DNA of 56,253 nt from Photobacterium aquae (GTDB taxonomy: Bacteria > Pseudomonadota > Gammaproteobacteria > Enterobacterales > Vibrionaceae). The DNA lies in the NCBI RefSeq assembly GCF_001029445.1, contig NZ_LDOT01000003.1, positions 1 to 56,253 of the forward strand. Reading direction: 5' to 3'. Below are positions 9,191-19,381 of the stretch, in pieces. The notes under the pieces were generated by a model, which saw only the letters and a program-made list of their open reading frames with translations, was not told the origin of the DNA and ran no database searches. The translations under genes were made by a program, and so were the position numbers. The first letter of the stretch is position 1; each line of letters opens with the position of its first letter.

Positions 9191-9919
9191 ATGACCACTA
9201 ATCCTAAACCGACTTATCAACGAATTCTGCTTAAGCTGAGTGGCGAAGCGCTGCAAGGTGAAGAAGGTTTTGGTATTGATGCACAAGTTCTTGACCGTAT
9301 GGCTCAGGAAATCAAGGAACTGATCGAGCTAGGTGTGCAAGTTGGCCTGGTGATTGGCGGCGGCAACCTGTTCCGCGGTGCCGGCCTTGCAGAAGCAGGT
9401 ATGAACCGAGTTGTGGGCGACCACATGGGCATGCTGGCAACCGTAATGAACGGCCTGGCGATGCGTGACGCTCTACATCGTGCCTATGTGAACGCTCGAG
9501 TGATGTCAGCAATTCCTCTAAACGGTGTGTGTGACAACTACAACTGGGCAGATGCAATCAGCCAGTTGCGTCAGGGCCGCGTGGTAATTTTCTCTGCCGG
9601 TACTGGTAACCCGTTCTTCACAACCGACTCGGCAGCGTGTCTACGCGGTATCGAAATCGAGGCCGATGTCGTGCTGAAAGCGACAAAAGTTGATGGCGTG
9701 TTCACAGAAGATCCAGTTAAAAACCCAGATGCAGTGCTTTATGATAAGCTTGGTTATCAGGACGTTCTTGAGAAAGAACTTAAAGTGATGGATCTTGCTG
9801 CCTTTACTTTGGCACGTGACCACGGTATGCCAATCCGCGTGTTCAACATGAACAAGCCTGGCGCACTTCGCCGCGTGGTGATGGGTGAGCAGGAAGGTAC
9901 GCTGATCAGCAACCAATAA
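9191..9919 (+). CDS. pyrH: UMP kinase
   Basis: This protein of 242 residues (E. coli 241) phosphorylates UMP to UDP in pyrimidine synthesis. The amino-acid-kinase fold motifs are present: [16 protein letters not shown] at the N-terminus, [13 protein letters not shown], and the substrate region [22 protein letters not shown] ribosome site precedes the ATG. It is between the tsf terminator and frr, the conserved gene order. Confidence 0.96.
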   Translation: MTTNPKPTYQRILLKLSGEALQGEEGFGIDAQVLDRMAQEIKELIELGVQVGLVIGGGNLFRGAGLAEAGMNRVVGDHMGMLATVMNGLAMRDALHRAYVNARVMSAIPLNGVCDNYNWADAISQLRQGRVVIFSAGTGNPFFTTDSAACLRGIEIEADVVLKATKVDGVFTEDPVKNPDAVLYDKLGYQDVLEKELKVMDLAAFTLARDHGMPIRVFNMNKPGALRRVVMGEQEGTLISNQ

Positions 9920-9927
9920 GTTCTATG

Positions 9928-9970
9928 GCAGGGCTTAGGCCCTGCTTGCGGGGGAGCATACCGGCTCCTC
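9928..9970 (+). repeat. Two adjacent hairpins in the pyrH-frr gap
   Basis: A perfect stem GCAGGGC/GCCCTGC (9928-9945) is followed by a second stem around GGAGC/GCTCC (about 9953-9968). Neither is followed by a T run, so they are more likely RNA stabilisers or processing sites than terminators. Confidence 0.5.
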
Positions 9971-10001
9971 CTCGTTATCCGAATCATTAAGGGTTTAAAT
10001 C

Positions 10002-10559
10002 GTGATTGATGCAATTAAACAAGACGCTAAAGAGCGTATGGGCAAAAGCGTTGAAGCGCTAAAAAGCCAGCTATCTAAAGTTCGTACTGGCCGTGCTCAC
10101 CCAAGCCTGCTAGACGGTCTCCAAGTTGAGTACTACGGTTCAAACACACCGCTACGTCAGGTTGCTAACGTAATCGCTGAAGATTCGCGTACACTGGCAA
10201 TCACTGTATTCGACAAAGAACTGACTCAGAAAGTTGAAAAAGCAATCATGATGTCAGATCTAGGCCTGAACCCAATGTCTGCAGGTACGGTTATCCGTGT
10301 TCCGTTGCCAGCACTGACCGAAGAGCGTCGTCGTGATCTTGTTAAGATCGTACGTGCTGAAGCAGAGCAGGGCCGTGTTGCTGTACGTAACATCCGCCGC
10401 GATGCTAACGCTGACGTTAAAGGCTTGCTGAAAGACAAAGAAATTTCTGAAGATGATGATCGCCGTGCACAGGATGACATCCAGAAGCTGACTGATGCTG
10501 CCGTTAAGGACATCGACGCGATCTTGGAAGCAAAAGAAAAAGAGCTGATGGAAGTATAA
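10002..10559 (+). CDS. frr: Ribosome recycling factor
   Basis: This protein of 185 residues, the usual family length, splits post-termination ribosomes together with EF-G. The sequence starts at a GTG ([20 protein letters not shown]), preceded by AAGGG about ten bases upstream. The block [15 protein letters not shown] and the C-terminal helix [14 protein letters not shown] are family signatures. It lies in the order pyrH-frr-uppS. Confidence 0.96.
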   Translation: MIDAIKQDAKERMGKSVEALKSQLSKVRTGRAHPSLLDGLQVEYYGSNTPLRQVANVIAEDSRTLAITVFDKELTQKVEKAIMMSDLGLNPMSAGTVIRVPLPALTEERRRDLVKIVRAEAEQGRVAVRNIRRDANADVKGLLKDKEISEDDDRRAQDDIQKLTDAAVKDIDAILEAKEKELMEV

Positions 10560-10593
10560 GACTTCGGTCTTCTTTTAGCTTGAAACTGTCTAG

Positions 10594-10625
10594 AGCGCTG
10601 TGCGGGCAGCACAGCGCTTTTTTTT
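10594..10625 (+). terminator. Rho-independent terminator after frr
   Basis: AGCGCTGTGC/GCACAGCGCT, a ten-base perfect stem with a five-base loop, is followed by an uninterrupted run of eight T. It is one of the strongest terminators in the window. The uppS ribosome site begins right after the T run. Confidence 0.88.
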
Positions 10626-10636
10626 GAGGGAGATGT

Positions 10637-11404
10637 ATGGCAGAGCACAACATCGAACCTGCACTTTGTGCCGATAGCTTGCCAAAGCATGTTGCTGTCA
10701 TTATGGATGGGAATGGTCGCTGGGCCAAGGCCAAAGGGAAGCCTCGCGTATTTGGCCATAAAGCGGGCGTTGAAGCCGTACGTAAGACCGTCTCAGCCGC
10801 CAAGCGACTGGGTATTCAGGTCGTAACACTGTTTGCATTTAGTAGTGAAAACTGGCGCCGCCCGGAAGACGAAGTTTCACTGCTGATGGAGCTGTTCATT
10901 ACCGTGCTGGGACGCGAAGTCAAACGCCTGCACAAGAACAATATCCGTCTACAAGTAATAGGTGATACCGCGCGTTTTAGCGAGCGCCTTCAGCGGAAAA
11001 TTGCTGAGGCTGAAGCACTGACGGCTGACAATACCGGTATGACACTCAATGTCGCCGCGAATTACGGTGGCCAGTGGGATATACTGCAAGCGGCCAAGCG
11101 CCTTGTCCAACAAGCGGCTGACGGCGGCTTGATGGCATCGGATATTAACGAAAAGATGCTCTCGCAAGGGCTGTCTACAGCCGGGTTGCCGGATGTGGAT
11201 CTATTGATCCGCACCAGTGGTGAATGCCGGATAAGTAATTTTATGCTATGGCAAACCGCCTATGCAGAATTGTATTTTACCCCGCGTCACTGGCCTGATT
11301 TCGATGAAAGCAGCTTGGCGGACGCGGTGGCTTGGTTTGTCAATCGTGAACGCCGTTTTGGCTGTACTGGTGAGCAAATTCAAGCGTTAATGGATCCTCA
11401 ATAA
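10637..11404 (+). CDS. uppS: Di-trans,poly-cis-undecaprenyl diphosphate synthase
   Basis: This protein of 255 residues (E. coli 253) extends farnesyl diphosphate with isopentenyl units to make the C55 carrier lipid for peptidoglycan and O-antigen. The signature [15 protein letters not shown] carries the catalytic Asp at residue 24. [14 protein letters not shown] and the C-terminal [19 protein letters not shown] are also diagnostic. The TGAGGGA ribosome site is five bases before the ATG. It is a soluble or peripheral membrane enzyme. Confidence 0.96.
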   Translation: MAEHNIEPALCADSLPKHVAVIMDGNGRWAKAKGKPRVFGHKAGVEAVRKTVSAAKRLGIQVVTLFAFSSENWRRPEDEVSLLMELFITVLGREVKRLHKNNIRLQVIGDTARFSERLQRKIAEAEALTADNTGMTLNVAANYGGQWDILQAAKRLVQQAADGGLMASDINEKMLSQGLSTAGLPDVDLLIRTSGECRISNFMLWQTAYAELYFTPRHWPDFDESSLADAVAWFVNRERRFGCTGEQIQALMDPQ

Positions 11405-11425
11405 GAGAGATACATATTTGATTAG

Positions 11426-11464
11426 GGCATCCTGCTATGAGCCATTGGGCTGCGGATGCCTTTT
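11426..11464 (+). terminator. Hairpin with T run after uppS
   Basis: GGCATCC/GGATGCC encloses a 21-base loop that can itself pair partly, and is followed by TTTT. This is a moderate intrinsic terminator or attenuator between uppS and cdsA. Confidence 0.6.
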
Positions 11465-11536
11465 CTGGTTACAGGGGTAACCATAGAGCCACAGGTAATG
11501 TGGCCGAATTAATGATAAGAATTGAGAGGACGTAGT

Positions 11537-12385
11537 TTGCTAAAGCAACGTATCATTACCGCTCTAATCCTCGCTCCTTTGGTTATTGCAGGCATTTTCT
11601 TTTTGCCATTCCCTGCGTTTATTGCCGCGATGGCAGCAATAACCTTGCTGGGCTTTTGGGAGTGGACCCAGTTTGTCGAAACGAAATCACGCAAGTTGGC
11701 AATGGCTGTGCCTGTGATTGCGTTGTTGGGATCGCTATTGGTTATCCCTACAGACCCGCAGGCTCTTTCTGCTCTGGCTTCTACCCATAAGGGCATCCTG
11801 CTGGCAGGTGGCCTCTGGTGGCTGGTTGCAGCACTGCTAACCGTCACTTATCCCTCAAGTGTCAGATTGTGGTCTAATTACTCTTTTTTCAAACATCTTT
11901 TTGGCTTGCTGACGCTGTTGCCTTTTTTCTGGAGCGTGCTGATGCTACGCGCCGTCAATTACCCTGATTCGCCGTATTACGGTGCCCAACTGGTTTTGTT
12001 GGTCTGTTTCCTTGTGTGGGCGGCAGATACCGGTGCCTACTTTGCCGGGAAGAATTTTGGCAAACATAAGATGGCACCCTCAGTGAGCCCGAACAAGACT
12101 ATCGAAGGCTTGGTCGGCGGTGCAGCTTTGGCTGTCGTGGTAACTTGGGGGCTGGCATCGCTTATGGCGATCCCATTTAGCTCAGCGGGTAGCTTGCTTA
12201 CTATCGCGGTGATCACCGTTATCGCGTCGGTAATGGGTGATTTAGTTGAGAGTATGTTTAAGCGTGTTGCTGGCATCAAAGATAGTGGCAGCATTCTTCC
12301 CGGTCATGGTGGCATTCTTGACCGTATCGACAGCTTGACGGCTGCCCTTCCTATTTTCGCCCTGCTCTATCTGTGGTTAGTATAA
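11537..12385 (+). CDS. cdsA: Phosphatidate cytidylyltransferase
   Basis: This polytopic inner-membrane enzyme makes CDP-diacylglycerol from phosphatidic acid and CTP, the precursor of all phospholipids here. I choose the TTG at 11537 (MLKQRIITALILAPLV, 282 residues; E. coli 285) because GAGAGGA lies six bases upstream and the alignment start fits; the earlier TTG at 11522 would overlap that site. Many hydrophobic segments are visible. The C-terminal signature KRVAGIKDSGSILPGHGGIL, followed by DRIDS, is complete. Confidence 0.93.
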   Translation: MLKQRIITALILAPLVIAGIFFLPFPAFIAAMAAITLLGFWEWTQFVETKSRKLAMAVPVIALLGSLLVIPTDPQALSALASTHKGILLAGGLWWLVAALLTVTYPSSVRLWSNYSFFKHLFGLLTLLPFFWSVLMLRAVNYPDSPYYGAQLVLLVCFLVWAADTGAYFAGKNFGKHKMAPSVSPNKTIEGLVGGAALAVVVTWGLASLMAIPFSSAGSLLTIAVITVIASVMGDLVESMFKRVAGIKDSGSILPGHGGILDRIDSLTAALPIFALLYLWLV

Positions 12386-12394
12386 GATAGAATC

Positions 12395-12431
12395 AGCCCG
12401 TAGCGGTAAGTAGAGACTTACTCTACGGGCT
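12395..12431 (+). repeat. Inverted repeat between cdsA and ispC
   Basis: AGCCCGTAG/CTACGGGCT is a perfect nine-base stem. The loop contains a second palindrome (GTAAGTAGAGACTTAC), giving a cruciform-like structure. Only TTCCTT follows, so it is a poor intrinsic terminator; it may stabilise or process the message. Confidence 0.55.
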
Positions 12432-12480
12432 TCCTTGGCTCAACGGCCTATTCAATTTAGTAACTGTTGTTAGTGATATT

Positions 12481-13677
12481 ATGCGTAAGTTAACGATTCT
12501 TGGTGCGACGGGATCTATTGGTAGCAGCACTCTTGCTGTGATCAGCCAAAACCCTGATTTGTTCGACGTGGTGGCTTTGGCTGCAGGTAGTAACAGCCAG
12601 AAAATGTTCGAACTATGCCAGCAGTGGCGTCCGAAGTATGCTGCGATGGCGTGTGACAAGGCGGCTTCGGCTTTGGCAGTGATGCTCAAGCAGCACAATA
12701 TCAAAACAGAGGTACTGGCTGGTGAGTCGGGGCTGTGCCAAGTGGCGGCGCTCGATGAGGTTGATACCGTGATGGCAGCGGTGGTCGGTGCGGCCGGCTT
12801 GTTGCCTACGATGGCCGCGGTGAAAGTGGGCAAGCGTATTCTGTTGGCAAACAAAGAAGCCTTGGTCATGTCGGGCCAGATGTTTGTTGATGCGTGCCGT
12901 GAATACGGTGCCGAATTGCTTCCTGTCGACAGTGAGCACAATGCGATATTCCAAAGCCTGCCAGCCGATATCCAGCGCAATATGGGGCATTGCGATTTGG
13001 CGGGTGCCGGAGTGAGCAAGATTTTGCTGACCGGTTCGGGCGGCCCGTTCCGCTATACGGAGATCAGTGAACTGGCAGCTGTGACGCCAGCGATGGCTAT
13101 TGCCCATCCGAACTGGTCGATGGGGCCGAAAATCTCTGTTGATTCAGCCACCATGATGAACAAGGGGCTGGAGTACATCGAGGCCCGCTGGCTGTTCAAT
13201 GCAAGCCGCGATCAAATGGATGTGATTATCCACCCGCAGTCGGTGATCCATTCGATGGTTCAGTATAAAGATGGTTCGGTGATTGCCCAAATGGGCCTGC
13301 CGGACATGCGTACCCCGATTGCCTGTGCGATGGCCTATCCTGAAAGGGTAGATGCAGGGGTTGCACCTTTAGACTTTAGCCAGGTGGCCGAGTTTACGTT
13401 CCTTAAACCGGACTTTTCCCGTTATCCGTGCCTTAAACTGGCGATGGATGCTTGTTATGCTGGTCAGGCCTCGACAACCGCGCTTAATGCCGGTAATGAA
13501 GTTGCTGTGGCTGCGTTTTTGGCCAACCAAATTGGCTTTACCGATATTGCCGCCATTAACCAGCAAGTGCTAGAGCGGGCAGATTGGGCGGAGCCGACAG
13601 ACTTGGAAAGCGTGATTGAGCTAGATAGAATGGCTCGGGCACTGGCACATGAAGCAATACGTAAGGTAGCGTTATGA
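12481..13677 (+). CDS. ispC: 1-deoxy-D-xylulose 5-phosphate reductoisomerase
   Basis: This protein of 398 residues is the same length as E. coli IspC/Dxr. It performs the second step of the MEP isoprenoid pathway, using NADPH and a divalent metal. The N-terminal [18 protein letters not shown] is the NADPH-binding loop. [11 protein letters not shown] and the metal-site block [11 protein letters not shown] are present, as is [17 protein letters not shown]. Its stop codon overlaps the rseP start by four bases, so the two are translationally coupled. Confidence 0.97.
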   Translation: MRKLTILGATGSIGSSTLAVISQNPDLFDVVALAAGSNSQKMFELCQQWRPKYAAMACDKAASALAVMLKQHNIKTEVLAGESGLCQVAALDEVDTVMAAVVGAAGLLPTMAAVKVGKRILLANKEALVMSGQMFVDACREYGAELLPVDSEHNAIFQSLPADIQRNMGHCDLAGAGVSKILLTGSGGPFRYTEISELAAVTPAMAIAHPNWSMGPKISVDSATMMNKGLEYIEARWLFNASRDQMDVIIHPQSVIHSMVQYKDGSVIAQMGLPDMRTPIACAMAYPERVDAGVAPLDFSQVAEFTFLKPDFSRYPCLKLAMDACYAGQASTTALNAGNEVAVAAFLANQIGFTDIAAINQQVLERADWAEPTDLESVIELDRMARALAHEAIRKVAL

Positions 13678-15029
13678 CAGGATTTTTATGGAACCTCGGC
13701 GCGTTTTTGATTGCCCTAGGGGTCCTGATTGCAGTACATGAATTTGGACACTTTTGGGTAGCTCGCCGTTGTGGTGTGTTTGTCGAGCGTTTTTCAATTG
13801 GTTTTGGCAAGTCACTGTGGCGCAAGGTCGGCAAGGATGGTACCGAATATACCCTCGCGATGATCCCGCTGGGGGGGTACGTGAAGATGCTCGACGAGCG
13901 GGTTGAGGAAGTTGCTCCCGAGCGCCGGAATCAGGCATTCAATAACAAAAAACTCTGGCAGCGCAGTGCTATTGTTGCTGCGGGGCCGTTGGCTAATTTT
14001 CTGTTTGCTATCTTTGCTTACTGGGTTGTTTATTTGATCGGTGTGCCTGCTGTGAAGCCGGTCATTGGTGAGGTCGCGCCGCAATCGATCGCGGCCCAAG
14101 CGGGAATTCGCGATGGGATGGAACTAAAGTCTATTTCGGGAATCAAAACCGCAGACTGGGAAACCGCCAATATGGCGATGATTTCGCATATCGGCGACAA
14201 GCAAATGACGCTGACAGTCAGTGGTCCAGATGGTGAGTATGAGGTTCAAAAGACGCTGGATTTAACGAATTGGTCGTTTGATCCAGAAAGTGAGCGGATA
14301 CTAACAACCTTGGGGATCACGCCGTATTCACCAAAAATTACTTTGACCATTTCACAACTTGTGGATGATGGTGCAGCAATTGCGGCAGGTTTACGGTTAA
14401 ATGACGAGATTACCGCAATTAACGGTCAGCCTGTGAGTGATTGGATGCAGGTGGTTGAAGCCATCCGTGCCCACCCAGGCAAAGAGATGAATATCGAAGT
14501 TCGTCGCGATGGCAAACCGGTAACGGTGTTGTTGCAGCCAAAAGCCAAAGCAGGCAAAGACGGTGAGCTTATTGGTTATGCCGGATTTGCGCCTAAAGTC
14601 GAACCTTGGCCTGAGTCTTACCGGATTAATTTGCAGTACGGCCCGGTGGAAGCTGTGGGTAAAGCCGCAGAAAAAACCTGGCAGTTAGTGATGGTGACAT
14701 TTGATATGGTAGCCAAACTGGTTACCGGTGATGTTGCGATGAAAAACCTGAGCGGTCCGATTTCCATTGCCAAGGGGGCGGGAATGACGGCTGATTATGG
14801 TGTAGTGTACTTCCTTGGGTTCCTGGCATTGATCAGTGTTAATCTGGGGATTGTGAATTTATTACCGTTACCCGTGTTGGACGGGGGACATTTGATGTTC
14901 TTCGCTATCGAAGCGGTAACGCGTCGTCCTGTTTCTGAACGTGTTCAGGATATAGGTTACAGAGTGGGGTCCGCCATTTTGGTGGTACTAATGGCGGTTG
15001 CGCTATTTAATGATTTTACCCGCCTTTAA
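13674..15029 (+). CDS. rseP: RIP-family site-2 metalloprotease RseP
   Basis: This inner-membrane protease of 451 residues (E. coli 450) cleaves the anti-sigma factor RseA within the membrane to release sigma-E, and removes remnant signal peptides. The zinc motif HEFGH is at residues 22-26 in the first membrane segment. The second metal-ligand motif is in LPVLDGGHL near the C-terminus. Two periplasmic PDZ domains lie between the membrane parts. The ATG overlaps the ispC stop. bamA follows 35 bases downstream, the conserved envelope-stress arrangement. Confidence 0.96.
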   Translation: MTGFLWNLGAFLIALGVLIAVHEFGHFWVARRCGVFVERFSIGFGKSLWRKVGKDGTEYTLAMIPLGGYVKMLDERVEEVAPERRNQAFNNKKLWQRSAIVAAGPLANFLFAIFAYWVVYLIGVPAVKPVIGEVAPQSIAAQAGIRDGMELKSISGIKTADWETANMAMISHIGDKQMTLTVSGPDGEYEVQKTLDLTNWSFDPESERILTTLGITPYSPKITLTISQLVDDGAAIAAGLRLNDEITAINGQPVSDWMQVVEAIRAHPGKEMNIEVRRDGKPVTVLLQPKAKAGKDGELIGYAGFAPKVEPWPESYRINLQYGPVEAVGKAAEKTWQLVMVTFDMVAKLVTGDVAMKNLSGPISIAKGAGMTADYGVVYFLGFLALISVNLGIVNLLPLPVLDGGHLMFFAIEAVTRRPVSERVQDIGYRVGSAILVVLMAVALFNDFTRL

Positions 15030-15064
15030 TAAGAGCGTTTTAGCAAGGAATAATCAGAACAGTA

Positions 15065-17467
15065 ATGGCGATGAAGAAACTGTTGGTTGCATCAATGCTG
15101 CTAGGCAGCAGTGTTGCGCAGAGTGCGGAACAATTTGTAGTAGATGATATCCGCTTTGAAGGTCTGCAACGTGTCACTCTAGGTGCGGCGTTGCTGCAGA
15201 TGCCTGTTCGGGTTGGCGATACCATTGAGCAAAAGGATGTATCAGAACTGATCCAATCTTTGTTTGCGTCCGGCAACTTTGAAGATATCAAAGTGTTCCG
15301 AGATGGGGACGTCTTGCTGATCAAAGTGCAGGAGCGTCCAACCATTGCCAGCATTACTTTCTCTGGCAACAAGGCGATCAAGGAAGAGCAGCTCAAGGAA
15401 AACCTCGATGCTTCCCGTATCCAGGTTGGTGAGTCGCTGGACCGTACGACCCTGAGCAAGATAGAGAAGGGACTGGAAGACTTCTATTACAGTGTCGGTA
15501 AATACAATGCGTCGGTTCAGGCGGTTGTTACACCGTTGCCGCGAAACCGTGCCGACCTTAAATTCGTGTTTACCGAAGGGGTCTCGGCGCAAATTCAGCA
15601 AATTAACTTTGTCGGCAATGAGGTATTCAGCGATGAAGACCTACGCGATAAATTCAACCTGCAGGCTGATGTGCCGTGGTGGAATTTCTTCGCCGACAAA
15701 AAATACCAGAAGCAGGTATTGGCTGGGGATCTCGAAACCCTACGCTCTTTGTACCTCAATAATGGCTATTTGAAATACCGTCTCGATGCCACCCAAGTGG
15801 CTATTTCACCGGACAAGAAAGGGGTCTACATTACCCTTGATATCGACGAAGGCGATCAATACAGCATCAAGGATGTCCAGATTCGCGGCGAGTTGCTCGG
15901 TAAGCGCGATGAACTCGAACAGTTGGTAACGATCGAGGGCGGCGATATCTACAATGGCGCCAAGGTGACGGCATTGGAAGAGGCGCTCAAGCGCAAGCTC
16001 GGTGAGCTGGGCTACGCTTACCCACAGGTTAATACGATTCCCGATTATGACGATGACAGCCAGCAGGTATCGCTGATTGTTAATGTCGAGCCGGGTAAGC
16101 GTATCTATGTTCGTAATATCAGCTTTTCGGGCAATACCTCAACCAAGGACGAAGTACTGCGCCGTGAGATGCGTCAGATGGAAGGTAGCTGGCTTAACTC
16201 GCGCATGGTTGAGCGGGGCAAGGAGCGCTTGAGCAGAACTGGTTTCTTTGAAACGGTGGATGTTCAGACGGTCAGAGTGCCGGGCAGCGACGACGAGGTT
16301 GATATTAAGTACACGGTCAAAGAAGCCAATGCCGGTAATATCAACTTTGGTATCGGTTATGGTACCGAGTCGGGGATCAGTTTCCAGGCCGGTATTCAGC
16401 AGGATAACTTCCTTGGTACAGGTAACCGTTTTGGCATTAACGCCATGATGAACGACTACCAGAAGAACGTCAGCCTGGAATACCGTGACCCTTACTTCAC
16501 CCTTGATGGCATCAGTCTGGGCGGCAAGGTTTACTATAACGAGTTTGAAGCGTCTGACGCTAATATCTCGGACTATACCAACCAGAGCTATGGCGCAAGT
16601 CTGACCTGGGGTTTCCCGTTCGATGAGCTAAACTTCTTCGAGTTCGGTGTCGGTTACGATCACAACAAGATCTCCAATACCCAAGAATACTACCAGATCG
16701 AGAAATTCAAGCGGATCCACGGCTTCAACATCGGTGATAACGTGATCGAGCTGGATGATTTCAACTGGTCGGTATCATGGACGCGCAACAACTTGAACCG
16801 CGGCTATTTTCCTACGGCGGGTAGCCATCAGCGGGCCTCGTTCCGTATGACGGTACCGGGTTCGGACGCCCAGTTCTTCAAGGCTCAGTACGATGTGCGC
16901 CAGTACTACCCGCTGACTAAGGATCATGATTTCAGCTTGTTGCTTCGCGGCCGCCTGGGCTACGGTAATGGTTATGGAACCACGGATAACGGCAGTGATC
17001 AGTTGCTACCGTTCTATGAAAACTACTATGCGGGTGGTTTCTCGACGCTGCGAGGCTTCCGTTCTAACACGGTAGGTCCGAAAGCGATTTACCTTGATTA
17101 TTCAGGCGGTAACAACCCGAACTTGATCGGTACTGATGATGCAGCCGGTGGTAACGCCGTGGCATTGGCCAGTGTCGAGCTGATTGTTCCGACGCCGTTG
17201 GCATCGGACGAAGTACGTAACCAGATCCGTACGAGTGTGTTTGTGGATGCCGGTAGCGTGTGGGATACAGAATATGACTTGTATGATACCGATGCGAGAT
17301 ACATTCAGGACTATTCTGATCCGTCATTGATTCGTGCGTCTTATGGTGCTGCGTTGCAGTGGATGTCGCCGATGGGGCCGCTTGTATTCTCGGTTGCCAA
17401 GCCAATCAAGAAATACGAGGGTGACGATGAAGAGTTCTTCACATTCACCATCGGTCGAACATTCTAA
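15065..17467 (+). CDS. bamA: Outer membrane protein assembly factor BamA
   Basis: This protein of 800 residues (E. coli 810) is the Omp85 core of the Bam complex, which folds beta-barrels into the outer membrane. A signal peptide (MAMKKLLVASMLLGSSVAQSA) is followed by five POTRA domains up to about residue 420 and a 16-strand barrel. The VRGF-type motif appears as TLRGFRSN, and the chain ends in Phe (TIGRTF), as needed for Bam recognition. The start could instead be the second ATG at 15071. It lies in the usual rseP-bamA-skp order. Confidence 0.96.
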   Translation: MAMKKLLVASMLLGSSVAQSAEQFVVDDIRFEGLQRVTLGAALLQMPVRVGDTIEQKDVSELIQSLFASGNFEDIKVFRDGDVLLIKVQERPTIASITFSGNKAIKEEQLKENLDASRIQVGESLDRTTLSKIEKGLEDFYYSVGKYNASVQAVVTPLPRNRADLKFVFTEGVSAQIQQINFVGNEVFSDEDLRDKFNLQADVPWWNFFADKKYQKQVLAGDLETLRSLYLNNGYLKYRLDATQVAISPDKKGVYITLDIDEGDQYSIKDVQIRGELLGKRDELEQLVTIEGGDIYNGAKVTALEEALKRKLGELGYAYPQVNTIPDYDDDSQQVSLIVNVEPGKRIYVRNISFSGNTSTKDEVLRREMRQMEGSWLNSRMVERGKERLSRTGFFETVDVQTVRVPGSDDEVDIKYTVKEANAGNINFGIGYGTESGISFQAGIQQDNFLGTGNRFGINAMMNDYQKNVSLEYRDPYFTLDGISLGGKVYYNEFEASDANISDYTNQSYGASLTWGFPFDELNFFEFGVGYDHNKISNTQEYYQIEKFKRIHGFNIGDNVIELDDFNWSVSWTRNNLNRGYFPTAGSHQRASFRMTVPGSDAQFFKAQYDVRQYYPLTKDHDFSLLLRGRLGYGNGYGTTDNGSDQLLPFYENYYAGGFSTLRGFRSNTVGPKAIYLDYSGGNNPNLIGTDDAAGGNAVALASVELIVPTPLASDEVRNQIRTSVFVDAGSVWDTEYDLYDTDARYIQDYSDPSLIRASYGAALQWMSPMGPLVFSVAKPIKKYEGDDEEFFTFTIGRTF

Positions 17468-17486
17468 TTATTTGAGGAGATACCTT

Positions 17487-17996
17487 TTGAAACAGTGGAT
17501 GAAAGCAGCAGGCCTGAGCCTTGTTATTCTATCGTCATCAATGTATGCCAATGCTGCTGAAGCTGCCCAGAAAGTGGGCTATGTCGCAACAGGTCAGGCC
17601 ATGGGTCAGCTGGCTCAGCGTTATAATGTCGCTGAAAAACTGCGTAAAGAGTTCAAGGACCGTATCGACGAGCTGCGTGGTATCGAAGGCCGCATGAAGA
17701 GTAAAGTCGAGAAGATGAAGCGTGATGGCGAGCTGATGAGCGCCAGTGAGCGCACCAAAATCCAGCGTGAGTTGGCATCACTGGATGCTGATTACAAACT
17801 GAAAGCAAAAGCCCTTCAGGAAGATCAGCGCCGCCGTGGTGCAGAAGAAGAGCAGAAATTGGTTAAGAAAATCCGTACTGCGATTCAGGATGTTGCCAAG
17901 CGCGAAGGTTATGACCTAGTGGTTGATGCCAATGCTGTGCTTTATGCCAACCCGAAAGATGATCTGTCATCTAAGGTAATTTCGGCCGTTAAGTAA
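17487..17996 (+). CDS. skp: Periplasmic chaperone Skp (OmpH family)
   Basis: This protein of 169 residues including the signal peptide (E. coli 161) is a trimeric chaperone for unfolded outer-membrane proteins. The frame is open far upstream inside bamA. The best start is a TTG at 17487, seven bases after GAGGAG; an ATG four codons later lies too far from that site. The signal peptide ends near SSSMYANA. The middle is a long charged coiled coil (about residues 50-130), as expected for the Skp arms. Confidence 0.92.
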   Translation: MKQWMKAAGLSLVILSSSMYANAAEAAQKVGYVATGQAMGQLAQRYNVAEKLRKEFKDRIDELRGIEGRMKSKVEKMKRDGELMSASERTKIQRELASLDADYKLKAKALQEDQRRRGAEEEQKLVKKIRTAIQDVAKREGYDLVVDANAVLYANPKDDLSSKVISAVK

Positions 17997-18031
17997 GGCT
18001 TTTGCCAAAACTGCCGAGAAAGAAGCGCTTA

Positions 18032-18090
18032 AAGTCGAAAGTATGGGGGGGACTTTGGTAAACTCCATCTTTCGACTTGTTTTGTTTTTA
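18032..18090 (+). terminator. Long hairpin with T-rich tail after skp
   Basis: AAGTCGAAAG/CTTTCGACTT form a perfect outer stem. The inner part (ATGGGGGGG ... CTCCAT) extends the pairing. TGTTTTGTTTTT follows. This is a terminator or attenuator between skp and lpxD. The remaining 160 bases up to lpxD hold a small repeat (CCGCCAG ... CTGGTGG) and probably an lpxD promoter, which I could not assign with confidence. Confidence 0.65.
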
Positions 18091-18252
18091 TACCTACCTG
18101 GTTTGGCCGCCAGTTTTGATATGCTGGTGGGGAAAGGCGGGTTCAACGGGTCTTACCAAGCGGAATGATATTCTGGGTTTGCGAACTGGCAGGATAGAAT
18201 TACCGGTTGGTATAACTACGCCAATAAAGAATAGATAATATAAAGGTTACGA

Positions 18253-19272
18253 ATGGCTGGAATTACTCTTGCTGAAATCGCGGTAAAACTGGATGCAGAG
18301 CTGCGTGGAAATGGAGACGTGGTGATCGAATCGGTTGCTGCGATGGGACAGGCTGGCGAAGGTCAAATTACTTTCCTTTCAAACAGTAAATACCGCAAGC
18401 AGTTGGTAGATTGCGCGGCATCGGCGGTGATGCTAAAAGCCGATGATGCAGATAGCTTTGCTGGCAACGTGTTGATCATGAACGATCCGTACTTGGGTTT
18501 TGCCAAGGTTGCCCAACTGCTAGATACGACACCTGCTGCTGCTGTCGACATTGCGCCATCGGCTTATATCGCCGAGGATGCCGTTATCGGTGAAGGTGTG
18601 TCAGTTGGCCATAATGCGGTGATCGAGTCAGGGGCCCGTATCGGTGACCATGCCCAGATCGGCGCTGGCTGTTTCATCGGCAAAGATGCGGTTATCGGTG
18701 CCCGAACCAAACTGTGGGCGAACGTAACTATTTACCACCGTGTTGAACTGGGTAGTGACTGCCTGGTGCAGTCTAGTACGGTTATTGGTGCTGATGGTTT
18801 TGGCTATGCCAATGACAAAGGTGAGTGGGTCAAGATCCCTCAACTGGGCAGCGTCCGTATCGGCAACCGTGTTGAAATCGGTGCCTGTACCACCATTGAC
18901 CGTGGCGCGTTGGAAGATACTATCATTGAAGACAACGTGATTATCGACAACCAGATGCAGATCGCCCACAACGTGCAGATCGGATATGGTACGGCGATGG
19001 CGGGTGGTACTATTGTTGCTGGCAGCACCAAAATTGGCAAATACTGTATTATTGGTGGTGCATCGGTGCTCAACGGCCATATTGAAATTGCCGATGGCGT
19101 GACCATCACCGGCATGGGTATGGTAATGCGTAGCATCGAAGAGAAGGGTATGTTCTCTTCCGGTATCCCGCTTCAGCCAAACAAAGAGTGGCGCAAGACC
19201 GCTGCGCGCGTCATGAAAATTGACGAGATGAACAAACGTCTTAAAGCTGTTGAGAAGAAACTGGCTGATTGA
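18253..19272 (+). CDS. lpxD: UDP-3-O-(3-hydroxyacyl)glucosamine N-acyltransferase
   Basis: This protein of 339 residues (E. coli 341) performs the third step of lipid A synthesis, adding a 3-hydroxyacyl chain from ACP. The N-terminal uridine-binding domain ends near [14 protein letters not shown] left-handed beta-helix of hexapeptide repeats (for example [20 protein letters not shown]) follows. The catalytic His block reads [11 protein letters not shown]. It works as a soluble trimer and heads the lpxD-fabZ-lpxA-lpxB group. Confidence 0.96.
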   Translation: MAGITLAEIAVKLDAELRGNGDVVIESVAAMGQAGEGQITFLSNSKYRKQLVDCAASAVMLKADDADSFAGNVLIMNDPYLGFAKVAQLLDTTPAAAVDIAPSAYIAEDAVIGEGVSVGHNAVIESGARIGDHAQIGAGCFIGKDAVIGARTKLWANVTIYHRVELGSDCLVQSSTVIGADGFGYANDKGEWVKIPQLGSVRIGNRVEIGACTTIDRGALEDTIIEDNVIIDNQMQIAHNVQIGYGTAMAGGTIVAGSTKIGKYCIIGGASVLNGHIEIADGVTITGMGMVMRSIEEKGMFSSGIPLQPNKEWRKTAARVMKIDEMNKRLKAVEKKLAD

Positions 19273-19381
19273 TAGCGCGGACTATTCGTCAGTATCCACT
19301 TGCCGCGGCCGGCCCGGAGCGGGTCGCGTTGACTTCCAGCTGAACAATAATTTTAATCTTTGACAAGACAGGAATTCAGTT

